Shown here in pieces: positions 1-8,467 of a stretch of 34,181 nt of DNA. Numbering within the stretch: the stretch's first letter is position 1; every line of letters starts with the position of its first letter. The DNA is from JAVJUV01 sp047314965 (lineage in GTDB: Bacteria; Pseudomonadota; Alphaproteobacteria; Rhodobacterales; Rhodobacteraceae), in the NCBI RefSeq assembly GCF_047314965.1, contig NZ_JBLBVK010000027.1, positions 1-34,181 of the forward strand. Direction: 5' to 3'. Made by a program: the position numbers and the translations under genes. The notes below the pieces were generated by a model. It was not told the origin of the DNA and searched no databases. It saw nothing but the letters and a program-made list of their open reading frames with translations.

Positions 1-85
1 CCACATCACCACCAGCCGTCAGCTTCAGCTCAATCTCACGCAGCAGCTTCAAGATGTCTTCGTCTGAATGTCGCTTCCTCGCCAT
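1..85 (-). CDS. IS3-family transposase OrfA, N-terminal fragment (runs off the window)
   Basis: The minus strand opens with ATG at 85 and reads MARKRHSDEDILKLLREIEL and onward to the window edge. This is the characteristic start of the helix-turn-helix OrfA of IS3-family (IS51-like) elements, which binds the terminal repeats and is joined to the DDE OrfB by frameshifting. Only about 28 codons are visible, so neither the intactness of the gene nor the presence of OrfB can be judged. A purine-rich stretch (GAGAGGGGGA) lies upstream of the ATG. Confidence 0.8.
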   Translation of the reverse strand, partial: MARKRHSDEDILKLLREIELKLTAGGDV

Positions 86-125
86 GCCCAATCCCCCTCT
101 CGCGGCCAAAGTAATGGCCCAGTTC
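1..125 (-). mobile_element. End of an IS3-family insertion sequence
   Basis: The transposase start sits close to a GC-rich stretch (about 86-125) that is expected to hold the element's terminal inverted repeat. On the minus strand it reads AACTGGGCCATTACTTTGG shortly before the gene. The exact boundary and any target-site duplication cannot be fixed because the other end is outside the window. Confidence 0.6.
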
Positions 126-346
126 TAGGGGGGAAGGACACGGGGCGAAACCGCGACGACCCAAGAATCAGATCGACGCACAAGACCCATCGAGTTGGGT
201 TGTTCTTCGCCAAGACTTCGTAAATCTTGAGTTGAATTGCTGCCAGTATTGCTATGTTGGCATCCTAATCCCAAACCATGCGGGAAATCGACTGTCCTTG
301 AATGCTGCCGAACCGTCCGCACCAATAATGAAAGCGAACCCTGATC
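86..346. other. Intergenic: IS end plus unassigned DNA
   Basis: About 260 bases between the IS orfA start and the first plus-strand gene. I see the presumed IS terminus at 86-125 and no convincing gene. A minus-strand open frame at 125-463 overlaps the next gene antisense and looks like noise. Confidence 0.4.
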
Positions 347-853
347 TTGGCGAAAACGGCGTCTGAAAGTTCCTCCTCCTGGCAGCGTTTCGACAACGCG
401 GCCTTCGGTATCATTTACGGCGCCATAATGGTGTTGAGTATACTGATGGCAGCGGGAGACCATCCCGAAGCACCAGGGAAGACCGCTGCAGTGCTCTTCG
501 GGTCTGTACTCGCCATCACTCTCGCAAAGGCTTTCGCCGAACTCATGGCAAACGCGCTCTCGAAGGGAGAGCGGTTGTCACGCCAGGCCTGGCGTGCAGC
601 CTGGCACCATAGCAGCCCCACGCTGGCCGTAGCGAACTTGCCGACGCTCTTTTTCCTGGCCGCGGCTATCGGCTGGCTGAGCGCGGAGATGGCGGTGTTT
701 CTGTCACAAGGCGTCTGTGTGGGACTTCTTTTGATTCTTGGCGCACGTGCGGGATGGGTAATCGACGGAAGGGTCCTCCCCGCTGTCCTGGGAGCTGCGT
801 TTGCAGGCGGGCTTGGAATTGCGCTCGCAGCGATGAAGTTCGTGATCCACTGA
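347..853 (+). CDS. Small integral membrane protein of unknown function
   Basis: A 168-residue product that I do not recognise as a named family. It has about five hydrophobic segments, at roughly residues 18-36, 46-66, 94-112, 115-133 and 142-163, consistent with an inner-membrane protein. The frame opens with TTG at 347 and no strong ribosome-binding site is visible. An ATG at 428 would remove the first membrane segment, so TTG is preferred, though a start disturbed by the nearby IS is possible. It ends 4 bp before the phospholipase D-like gene, so the two are probably co-transcribed and the product may work with that enzyme at the envelope. Confidence 0.7.
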   Translation: MAKTASESSSSWQRFDNAAFGIIYGAIMVLSILMAAGDHPEAPGKTAAVLFGSVLAITLAKAFAELMANALSKGERLSRQAWRAAWHHSSPTLAVANLPTLFFLAAAIGWLSAEMAVFLSQGVCVGLLLILGARAGWVIDGRVLPAVLGAAFAGGLGIALAAMKFVIH

Positions 854-857
854 CGTC

Positions 858-2369
858 ATGCTTGCTCGTCTCCTACTGCATGCAACCTGCCTACTGGTGC
901 TTCTTGGATGCACTCAGGTCCCTTTCGACGCGCCCAGAGAAGTCTCTCGCGCCCTGCCGGCCGAGGGAACAGGTGCCGCCAGGACCGCCGCTCGCCTTAC
1001 CGGAGGTGGTGCGGATCGAGTCGCACTGGTCCCGCTAGCGGATGGAAACGATGCTCTTGGTGCACGACTGCAGATGATCGAAGCCGCCGAGCGCTCGATC
1101 GACATCAAGACATTCCTGATAAAGCCCGACATTGCCGGCACATTGATGTGGCTGAAGCTTTACGAGGCTGCGGAGCGCGGTGTGAGGGTACGAATTCTAT
1201 TCGACGACGTGTTCACGACGGCGCGCGACGAACAGATTGCAACGCTCGATGCCCATCCCAACGTGGACGTTCGGATATTCAATCCGCTCTCCAGAAACAG
1301 CCCGAAGGCGATCAACTTCCTGTTCGACTTCGGACGCGTCAATCGACGCATGCACAACAAGGCAACGATCACCGACGGATCATTCGCCATAATCGGCGGG
1401 CGCAACATCGCGGATGAATACTACCAGATCGGTATCGATCACGAGTTCGCGGACTTCGATCTGTTCGTTGCAGGCCAACCGGTCCGCGATCTGTCTTCGG
1501 CATTCGATCTGTATTGGAATGATCGTTGGTCATTGCCCCTGTCTTCCGTCCTTACGGCCGAAGACACACCGGTTTCCGAAGCCCTGCGACAATTCCGGGA
1601 GATGGCGGACACCGAGGAAGCCCAAATCTATCGGCGCGCGATTACGTCGACCTACCTTGCAGATGTAAGGAGTGGGCGTTTTCCATATTTCCTGGGGCGT
1701 GCGCAGGTCGTCGTGGATAGCCCGGACAAACTGCGTTCGCCCCCTGGAAAGGGCCCCTTCCTCGTGGGTGAGGCGCTCTACCAGATGATGAACAAAGCAC
1801 AGACAGACGTTCTCGTCCTGACACCCTACTTCGTGCCCGAAGACTATGGTGCGAGGTTCTTTGAGCGCCTCGTGCAGCGGGGTGTACGGGTTCGCATTGC
1901 CACGAATTCTCTCGCATCGACAAATCACCCCTATGTGCATGGGGCCTATGCAAGCTATCGCGAGCGCCTTTCGGCAGCTGGTGTCGAATTCCTTGAGGCC
2001 CGCTCAGACGCCGCGAAACTGACCGGGGCTGTTGACGCAGATTTGACCATGCACACAAAGCTGGTCGTCGTCGACGACCGGCTGCTGTTTGTCGGCTCAC
2101 CCAACATGGACCCACGGTCAATACGTCAAAATGCCGAAATCGGGATGGTCATTGAAAGCCCGGAACTGGCGCGGAGCATCAGAGAGCGTATCGACATCAT
2201 CGCCAAAGACTATGCCTTTCGCCTGACAAGAAAACCCGATGGCAGCACGAATTGGCAATACGACGGCTCAACCCGGCGGGAAACTTTCGATCAAGAACCG
2301 CTCGCGAGCCCCTGGCGGAAGATCTTGTCGACCGTTGTGAGTTGGCTCCCGATCGAGAGCCAGCTCTGA
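858..2369 (+). CDS. Phospholipase D-superfamily lipoprotein (cardiolipin synthase ClsC-like)
   Basis: A 503-residue protein with two HKD motifs: H166-x-K168-x4-D173 and H399-x-K401-x4-D406. Each is followed by the usual glycine-rich G-R/S-x-N stretch (GGRNIADEYY, GSPNMDPRS). Two HKD motifs form the single active site of PLD-type phosphatidyltransferases and phosphodiesterases. Length and organisation resemble the ClsC (YmdC) cardiolipin synthases, which use two phospholipids as substrates. The N-terminus is a lipoprotein signal peptide with lipobox LLGC (Cys18), so the enzyme is likely anchored to a membrane from the periplasmic side. It follows the small membrane protein by 4 bp. Substrate is inferred; a nuclease or another phosphodiesterase of the same superfamily is possible. 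Confidence 0.88.
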   Translation: MLARLLLHATCLLVLLGCTQVPFDAPREVSRALPAEGTGAARTAARLTGGGADRVALVPLADGNDALGARLQMIEAAERSIDIKTFLIKPDIAGTLMWLKLYEAAERGVRVRILFDDVFTTARDEQIATLDAHPNVDVRIFNPLSRNSPKAINFLFDFGRVNRRMHNKATITDGSFAIIGGRNIADEYYQIGIDHEFADFDLFVAGQPVRDLSSAFDLYWNDRWSLPLSSVLTAEDTPVSEALRQFREMADTEEAQIYRRAITSTYLADVRSGRFPYFLGRAQVVVDSPDKLRSPPGKGPFLVGEALYQMMNKAQTDVLVLTPYFVPEDYGARFFERLVQRGVRVRIATNSLASTNHPYVHGAYASYRERLSAAGVEFLEARSDAAKLTGAVDADLTMHTKLVVVDDRLLFVGSPNMDPRSIRQNAEIGMVIESPELARSIRERIDIIAKDYAFRLTRKPDGSTNWQYDGSTRRETFDQEPLASPWRKILSTVVSWLPIESQL

Positions 2370-2404
2370 CCCGCCCCTTTCTGCTTCTGCGGCCTCGAAC
2401 GTCT

Positions 2405-3457
2405 TCAGTCCGCGGTCCGCATCAATGACCAGCTATTGCCACCGGTCTGCACAAGGTTCCTGCGCTCCGCCGCGCTCTTTCCTTCATTGAGAAGCTGGTT
2501 CAGATCCTGGCCCACTTCCTTGCTGTAGATATGGTACAGGTGGCCAGTGGGGCTCTCGGTCGGCAATTCGCTCAGATCGATTACTTCAACGCCCGGAAGC
2601 TTCGAAACATCGTTTCCGGCTTCGCCCAGCCGGGCATAGCCGTGAAGCTGGGCCGAGATCGCCAAGGGGCGATCCCCGTCGGTCACGTAGACCGTGATGC
2701 TCTCGGCAATCGGCGAGATCCGCGGCAACATGCGTGCAAAGATTTCGAAATCCATGTCCGGCGCTAGCAGCACGACGTTGCCGAGGCGGATGTCGGGCTT
2801 CCTGTTGGCAACCTCATAGAGCGCAAGCACCACGCCCCGCGCACCCAGGCTATGTCCCGCGACATCCACTCGATCGGGACCGAACCGGCGCTCCAGTTCA
2901 AGTATCGCGTCGGCCAGGTCGAGCACGCTCCAATAAAGATCCGCCTCATCGTGGATGTAGTTCGTCAGCGCCCCATCCGACGGCCAGCTGAACCACAGGA
3001 AGTGCCCCTCAAGGCTTGCATTTTCCTGGAGCAACACGGCGCGGCGGCATCCTTTCTCGAAACTGATATAGTAACCATGCACGTAGAGGAGCGGCCCGCC
3101 ACCAGCCGCACTCTCCTGCAGCTCGTCAAGCATCACCCGGCTATCGACCTGCCTGACCCGATCCATCCTCAGGATTTCCTCCCGGATAAACGATGGAGCA
3201 GACTCCGCGAGAGGCGAAAGAACGCTGAGATCCAGTTCCCGGACCCTGCACCAACCCGCCTTCAAATCGCTGCGCTCATCGCCATAGACTTCCGCGGGAT
3301 TGTTTGTATCGACTCTGTTCCGAAGCGTCAGGAACGGCACTTCTCGTTCGACTGCCGGCTCCTGCGCACGCAGCGGGGAAGCTGCGCTGGAAGCCACTAT
3401 GCCGGCGATCAAAGCACTCTTGAGGGTCTTCGTCAGGTAGAACCATAATAAACGCAT
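2405..3457 (-). CDS. Secreted alpha/beta hydrolase (DUF900-like serine hydrolase)
   Basis: A 350-residue alpha/beta-hydrolase-fold protein. The nucleophile elbow is GHSLGAR with Ser203, preceded by the oxyanion-side strand LLYVHGYYISFEKGCRRAVLL, which fits the DUF900 group. I start it at the ATG at 3457 because translation from there gives a clean signal peptide ending around SPLRA-QE. An upstream TTG at 3511 in the same frame would bury that signal. The product is therefore probably periplasmic or secreted. It converges on the phospholipase D-like gene and diverges from a second, unrelated alpha/beta hydrolase at 3653. Substrate unknown; esterase or lipase activity is the family expectation. 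Confidence 0.82.
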   Translation of the reverse strand: MRLLWFYLTKTLKSALIAGIVASSAASPLRAQEPAVEREVPFLTLRNRVDTNNPAEVYGDERSDLKAGWCRVRELDLSVLSPLAESAPSFIREEILRMDRVRQVDSRVMLDELQESAAGGGPLLYVHGYYISFEKGCRRAVLLQENASLEGHFLWFSWPSDGALTNYIHDEADLYWSVLDLADAILELERRFGPDRVDVAGHSLGARGVVLALYEVANRKPDIRLGNVVLLAPDMDFEIFARMLPRISPIAESITVYVTDGDRPLAISAQLHGYARLGEAGNDVSKLPGVEVIDLSELPTESPTGHLYHIYSKEVGQDLNQLLNEGKSAAERRNLVQTGGNSWSLMRTAD

Positions 3458-3652
3458 ATGAGGCCCACTTCGTCCAAGGATGACGGTTAAAATCTTGCGA
3501 TGTTGGCTCAAACATCAGGACATGACATCACATAGTTGGTCTTTACCTAAAGAAAATGCGACAGGTCCGAGACCTTTTGCAGAATCTGGTCGCGTACGGA
3601 AGGACACGTAACCCACATTTTCGATGAGAACGCCAGCGGGACGAAATCGACC

Positions 3653-5329
3653 ATGACAAGAAAGATCGTTTTACTGCTTTTCGGCACGATTTCCGTGCCG
3701 TGCCTGCTTCTGGGACTACTGTTCTTTTCGGCTTCTCTGACGCCATCGCTCATTCCGCGGGGACCGGAAGTTCAGGGCATTCTGGGCGGTCTGGTTCTGG
3801 CCTTGGGATATCTTGCCGGCCAGATCATTGCCCTTTTGTGGCGTGCCGCCGATCTGCCCCGCTTGGCGGGCCGCCCGGCCACAGTACTGACCATGGTCAT
3901 TTCAATTGCAGTCGTCGCTTTCTTCCTCTGGGTTCTGGGCTCCAGCCTGACCTGGCAGAACGACCTCCGCCAAAAAATGGCAATGGAACCGTCGGACGGT
4001 CTTTATTTTGCGCGCATCGTTGTCTTTGCGTCTGGTACCTTCGTAGCGGCATTCCTTCTCGGGAGGCTGGTGGCGTCGCTGTTCCGACTGGTCAGGGCAC
4101 GGTTCTACCGTGTGATGCCACCGCGGCGCGCCAATGTGCTCGGCGTGATCGCGGTCGCTCTCATCATCTTCTTTGCATCGCGCGACGGCGTTCTCGACCG
4201 GGTGGTCCTGGGGCTCGACGAAAGCTATGAGGCCGCGCAGGCGCTTTTCGAGCAAGCGCCGCCACCGCCGACAGAGCCTCGGATGACCGGAAGCGCCGCG
4301 TCGCTGATCGACTGGGCCGGTATCGGAAAACCGGGGCGCGACTTCATTACTTCGGGGCCGGATGCCAAGGCCATTTCAGCATTCACGGGCAGTCCTGCCC
4401 TGGACCCGATCAGGGTCTATGTCGGTCGCGCCAACGGCGAGACGCCACGGGAAAGAGCCGAACTTGCCTTGGCAGAACTGAAACGACTGGGAGCTTTCGA
4501 ACGCAAGGTGCTGATCGTTGCAAGCCCGACGGGAACGGGCTGGATGGACCCGGGATCGCATGATCCCGTCGAATACATGCACGACGGCGACATCGCCACC
4601 GTCAGCGCCCAGTACTCCTATCTCCAGTCTCCGCTGGCGCTCATCCTCGAGACCAGCACGGGTCTTGAACAGGCGACGGCTCTTCAGGAGGTCGTACATG
4701 GGTATTGGAAGACGCTTCCCGCAGGGTCCCGTCCGCGCCTGTACGTGCACGGTCTCAGCCTCGGGGCATGGTCATCGATGTATGCGACCAACCTGTTCCG
4801 GCTGCTCGACGACCCGATCGACGGAGCCTTCTGGGCCGGCCCGCCGTTTCCGTCCGCATTCTGGAACTATGTGCAAAACCAACGCAATCCCGGCAGCCCA
4901 TGGGTGCTGCCCGCGATCGGTGACGGCTCACTTGTGCGGTACGCCTCCCATTTGGCCGACGCTTCGGAGGCTGCGGCAGAATGGGGCCGAATGCGCATCG
5001 TCTTTCTTCAATACTCCAGCGACCCGATCGTGTTCTACGACCCGGCGTCGCTTTGGCGCGCGCCACCATGGATGCGCGATCCGCCCGCCGAGGATATGTC
5101 CGAGCACTTGATCTTCATGCCCATCGTGACGCAATTCCAGCTTGCACTCGACATGGCGCTGTCCTTCGGTTCACCCCCGGGTCACGGACACGCCTATTTT
5201 GCGAAAGACTATATCGAACCGTGGGTGCAGGTCACGGCCCCGGAAAACTGGACCTCCGCCGACACCGAACGGCTAAAGGCGCATTGCGACAACGGCTTTC
5301 AGGAAGGTTGCTCGAACGGTTCACGCTAG
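3653..5329 (+). CDS. Membrane alpha/beta-hydrolase (PF10081/PF15420-type)
   Basis: A 558-residue protein with an N-terminal membrane domain of about five hydrophobic segments (roughly 5-27, 42-63, 78-98, 122-146, 163-181), followed by a soluble hydrolase domain. This architecture matches the 'alpha/beta-hydrolase family protein' with a membrane N-domain. The nucleophile elbow is GLSLGAW with Ser369. Candidate acid and base residues are Asp457 (YSSDPIVFYDP) and His511/His513 (GHGHAY). The family is found in actinobacteria and proteobacteria, but its physiological substrate is not settled, so I give none. It starts at ATG 3653, divergent from the DUF900-like hydrolase. A hairpin lies just after its stop. 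Confidence 0.85.
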   Translation: MTRKIVLLLFGTISVPCLLLGLLFFSASLTPSLIPRGPEVQGILGGLVLALGYLAGQIIALLWRAADLPRLAGRPATVLTMVISIAVVAFFLWVLGSSLTWQNDLRQKMAMEPSDGLYFARIVVFASGTFVAAFLLGRLVASLFRLVRARFYRVMPPRRANVLGVIAVALIIFFASRDGVLDRVVLGLDESYEAAQALFEQAPPPPTEPRMTGSAASLIDWAGIGKPGRDFITSGPDAKAISAFTGSPALDPIRVYVGRANGETPRERAELALAELKRLGAFERKVLIVASPTGTGWMDPGSHDPVEYMHDGDIATVSAQYSYLQSPLALILETSTGLEQATALQEVVHGYWKTLPAGSRPRLYVHGLSLGAWSSMYATNLFRLLDDPIDGAFWAGPPFPSAFWNYVQNQRNPGSPWVLPAIGDGSLVRYASHLADASEAAAEWGRMRIVFLQYSSDPIVFYDPASLWRAPPWMRDPPAEDMSEHLIFMPIVTQFQLALDMALSFGSPPGHGHAYFAKDYIEPWVQVTAPENWTSADTERLKAHCDNGFQEGCSNGSR

Positions 5330-5331
5330 CA

Positions 5332-5366
5332 GACGCCAGGTTGCATCCTGGTGCAACACCGGCGTC
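5332..5366. terminator. Hairpin between convergent genes, possible bidirectional terminator
   Basis: GACGCC-A-GGTTGCA pairs with TGCAACA-CCGGCGTC around a 6-nt loop, with one bulge. It lies between the convergent stop codons at 5329 and 5401. No long T-run follows, so it is only a plausible terminator. Confidence 0.5.
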
Positions 5367-5400
5367 CTCTCATGCCGCTCCGTGTAGCGTCCGGTCGCCG

Positions 5401-6165
5401 CTACTCCGGGCGTTCCTTGAAGTGAAGCAAACCATTGCCGTCGGCATCGGTCATGACAAGACCGGTACCGTATCGAACGTAACCGGATACCTTCCGAAGT
5501 GTCTCAAGCAGGGTTCTTTCAAGCGCCTCGGCCTCGCCGGGACAAGCCATCATGGTGCCCGCAAAATTCTCGGGGAACGCGATCTCTCCGTCCGCCAGGA
5601 ACACTTGTCCGACAAACCTGTTGCAACCGCCGAACATGGCAAAGTTCATCTGGTCGTCGATCACGAGCGTTGCGGGATCGTCATTGCTCCATTGTTCTCC
5701 AGCCACGTCTGTAACTGCCCATTCGATGCCTGAAATCGTCCTTGGCGGAGCGGTTCCCACGTCGTCACCTGCAACCATGGTCAGGACCAGTTCGACCGGT
5801 GCCGTTCCCGCGCCCTCAAAGACGCTGTAGAGGCTTGTGGTGCGGAACAGTTGATTATCGTCCGAGCTCCAGATCGTGGCCACGACCGCATATCGGCCCA
5901 TATCCTCAATGATCTGAGAATTGTAATGAAGGTCAACGGTCTGAGGCACGCCCGTCATCGCATAGCGCTGCGACGAGAGCCGTTTCGAGGCTGCATCCGC
6001 TCTCGATACGTCGAGAAGCTGGACTTCGAGTTCAGCATCCGGCGGAAGCGCGATGCGTTCCCGGTACGTAACGGTCACCTTCAGCATGTCCGATTTAGCC
6101 TTGGACTCAGTTGTAAACATGGCGAGTGCCACGAACACTGCAAGGGCGTGTATAAAGAACCGCAT
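5401..6165 (-). CDS. Secreted YbaY-like plus META-domain protein
   Basis: A 254-residue protein with a signal peptide (MRFFIHALAVFVALAMFTTE, probable cleavage after SKA). The first half (about 27-130: VTVTYRERIALPPDAELEVQ) resembles the beta-rich YbaY/lipoprotein fold. The second half (about 145-252) is a META domain with the family signatures FGGCNRFVG and TMMACP, as in HslJ-type heat-shock proteins. A Cys pair (in GGCN and MACP) is typical of META domains. It has no lipobox, so it is probably soluble and periplasmic. Its role is unknown; META proteins are linked to envelope stress and motility. An AAAGGG ribosome-binding site precedes ATG 6165. Confidence 0.83.
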   Translation of the reverse strand: MRFFIHALAVFVALAMFTTESKAKSDMLKVTVTYRERIALPPDAELEVQLLDVSRADAASKRLSSQRYAMTGVPQTVDLHYNSQIIEDMGRYAVVATIWSSDDNQLFRTTSLYSVFEGAGTAPVELVLTMVAGDDVGTAPPRTISGIEWAVTDVAGEQWSNDDPATLVIDDQMNFAMFGGCNRFVGQVFLADGEIAFPENFAGTMMACPGEAEALERTLLETLRKVSGYVRYGTGLVMTDADGNGLLHFKERPE

Positions 6166-6631
6166 CCCCGAATTCCCTTTTCACGAAGTTCTGCCAGCTA
6201 GATTCACAACTTTCCCGGCATTGTTCTCTTATTTAGATGCCAAGATGACATTGATCCACCAGCGCGCCTCATTTTTTTCATCAGTTCACAGACCGGTTTA
6301 AATGAACACACTCGCGCCGGGCGAAGAAGTGGGGACACCTCCGGGATTGTCGAGATTGACGCAAGGCACCAGTCGTGCGTAGGCAGCATCAAACCTGATA
6401 TTTCCGATGCACTCGTTTACCGCCCAACCGCTCATGCACCATCAATTGAACTGGACCACCAAGGTGGGACGGAGCATGCCGCTGTGATTCCGCAACGAGG
6501 CTGATATTCGCCGCTACATCAGGCCACCAATACTGGGCCGAGGCAGTCCCGTGTGCAGCGAGCCCATTCTTGCGGGCTGTCCGTGCTTCCAAACAATCGT
6601 GGCGCCAGCCGTATGCGGCCAAGCGGACGTA
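6166..6631. other. Intergenic stretch, possible decayed mobile-element remnant
   Basis: About 465 bases without a convincing gene. Around 6446-6470 is an AACTGGACCACC / GGTGGGAC palindromic-looking segment reminiscent of insertion-sequence ends, but no transposase frame survives around it. Nothing else is recognisable. Confidence 0.3.
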
Positions 6632-8224
6632 TCAGAGGCGGTCCATGATATTGGTTGCTTGAAGCGTACTGACCGGATACCTGCGCGAGAGCAGCTTCCC
6701 CTTATCGAAATCAGGTTCGCGCAGCCGGATTTCTTGCTGAATCGTCTCTGCCTTCTCCGGTCTGTCGTTCGCCGCATAGAGCGCGAAAAGAAACCGGCGG
6801 ATTGCGATGAATTCAGGGCTAAGCGTACTGGCGAATTGCGCATGCGTCGCCGCCAGATCGTAGTCGCCTTTCCCGATGCGAGCCATGCAAGAGAAGATTG
6901 ACATGAAGTTTCGCAGGGCGCGGCCGGAAGCAAGCGAAACACCCTTCTCGGCCGCCGCCAGAGCTTCTTCGTAGCGCCTTTGTACCGTCAGGATGTTGGC
7001 CCTAAATGCCCAAGAGAGCGCGTTCGCCTCATTGGCGCGGATTGCCTTCTCGCAAAGCAGTTCGCCATAGGCGAAATCCCCTTGATGGACCAGACTGTGC
7101 TGCGCGGCGAATGAGAGGACCAACGAATTTCCCGGTGCCTCACGAAGCGCAACCGTAATCAATTCTTCGTTGTCCAAGGGATCGAGGAAATCGTTCGTCA
7201 GGTGCTCGAAGGCGGCCGTATTCCGGATGAAGGCTCGCCAGGCAAGGTATACCGGGTTGGAATCGAGGGTGTAGGCGGCTTCGAAAAGTCGGTCCGCTTC
7301 GATCAAGGCCTTCCGCGAGAAATCGAATATCTGGGCACGGCCTCGACAAGCCAGAGAGATCGGCAATTGGGCGACATTCGACATATGACGGTCATCATTC
7401 AAACAATCCCCGAGAGCTTGGCAGACTCTGCTTCCAAGACAGGCAATGCGAAAGCTGGTCTCGTCATCCGCCGGCATGCCGATCTCAGAGAGGCGACTAC
7501 GCCACATGACCTGACCGCCAGCGGATTCGATCCGTGCGGATATCAGCGATGTATCCTGGGCTTTGGCAATCTCGACCGAGACGAAAAGCATCGGTGCGCC
7601 ATTCGCATCGAGTTTCTGATTGGGATCGCTCAGGTCGACGAAATCGACCTCTCCCATCTCACCGATGGTGGTCGCGACACACTCGCGGAACCGCACATAA
7701 AACCATGCGTCGTCTACGCCAAGCTCACGGGTGGTGCGAAAAACTATGAGCGGCCTGACAGTTTGCGGTTTCCGAGCAATCAGCGCACCGGTTTTTCGCC
7801 GCGGCACCACAAATGGACAAGCTGCATCATCGAGATGGCTGATCCTGATATCGCGCAGCCAGTTCTCGAATTCCGGGTCACGAATATCCAGATCCTCGAA
7901 CAGCGTGGATTGGGAATCCGATGACCTTGCCAGATCGACCGACGCAGGATCGAGTGTCACAATTCCCCTGTCGCATCTGAGAATTTCCTTGTGAACACCA
8001 AGCGCACGCCGGAGTTCCGACAGCGCTTGGCGAAGCGAAGCCGCACCCTGTTCCGGGGCCCGCGTGCTCCACAGTTTATCCTGGAGATATGTTCGCGATC
8101 TTTGAAAGCCCCTTGCGGAAACCAGAAGGGCAACAAGGCCACGTGTCTTGTGTCCGCGCGGTGTCAAATCCTGACCCGCTTCATCAAGAATCCTTAAAAC
8201 GCCATCAATTTCAATTCTGATCAT
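6632..8224 (-). CDS. SARP-type transcriptional activator with TPR-like C-terminal region
   Basis: A 530-residue regulator. Residues about 1-95 (MIRIEIDGVLRILDEAG, then KTRGLVALLVSARG and ASLRQALSELRRALG) form the winged-helix DNA-binding domain of the SARP/AfsR group. The middle (about 150-290) resembles the nucleotide-cyclase/CadC-associated linker of proteobacterial relatives. The C-terminal 200 residues contain helical TPR-like pairs (AIRANEANALSWAFRANIL, YEEALAAAEKGVSLA). I start it at ATG 8224. The frame stays open upstream, but that extension consists of a duplicated promoter segment. It is divergent from the haloperoxidase-like/subtilase operon and is its obvious candidate regulator. 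SARP proteins typically bind direct repeats, and one is present here. Confidence 0.83.
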   Translation of the reverse strand: MIRIEIDGVLRILDEAGQDLTPRGHKTRGLVALLVSARGFQRSRTYLQDKLWSTRAPEQGAASLRQALSELRRALGVHKEILRCDRGIVTLDPASVDLARSSDSQSTLFEDLDIRDPEFENWLRDIRISHLDDAACPFVVPRRKTGALIARKPQTVRPLIVFRTTRELGVDDAWFYVRFRECVATTIGEMGEVDFVDLSDPNQKLDANGAPMLFVSVEIAKAQDTSLISARIESAGGQVMWRSRLSEIGMPADDETSFRIACLGSRVCQALGDCLNDDRHMSNVAQLPISLACRGRAQIFDFSRKALIEADRLFEAAYTLDSNPVYLAWRAFIRNTAAFEHLTNDFLDPLDNEELITVALREAPGNSLVLSFAAQHSLVHQGDFAYGELLCEKAIRANEANALSWAFRANILTVQRRYEEALAAAEKGVSLASGRALRNFMSIFSCMARIGKGDYDLAATHAQFASTLSPEFIAIRRFLFALYAANDRPEKAETIQQEIRLREPDFDKGKLLSRRYPVSTLQATNIMDRL

Positions 8225-8338
8225 GGGAACCGCCACCCAATGTCGAACCCAATAAAACGGCCGGCGGCTTGACGCAAAAAAATTAACTCGAAGTAATCCA
8301 ATCCTGATTACGGGAACCGCCACCCGCTTTCGAATTCA
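8214..8338. promoter_or_regulatory. 38-bp imperfect direct repeat, candidate SARP operator
   Basis: Segments 8214-8251 and 8301-8338 match at 30 of 38 positions and share the identical 14-mer GGGAACCGCCACCC (8225-8238 and 8312-8325). The copies are exactly 87 bp apart. One covers the regulator's start codon and ribosome-binding site; the other lies about 130-165 bp upstream of the haloperoxidase-like gene. This arrangement suits an activator that binds direct repeats and controls itself and the divergent operon. Binding is inferred. Confidence 0.6.
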
Positions 8339-8467
8339 TTAAAGCGATTTCAAGTATAGCGCAAAAGTGTTGCGTTGTGAAAAATTCGTGAAATTTCCTT
8401 TCCTTCTTGCTGAATATTAAGAGTTTTTACTACGTTTCTTGGAAATTTGCAGCAAAGGGGTTGGGCC

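Noticed and set aside
125..463. 112-codon minus-strand frame after the IS end
   Set aside because: Overlaps the start of the membrane-protein gene antisense, with low-complexity Arg/Gly-rich translation.
8225..8323. Upstream extension of the SARP frame to 8323
   Set aside because: The extra codons come from the second copy of the promoter direct repeat; conserved SARP sequence begins at 8224.
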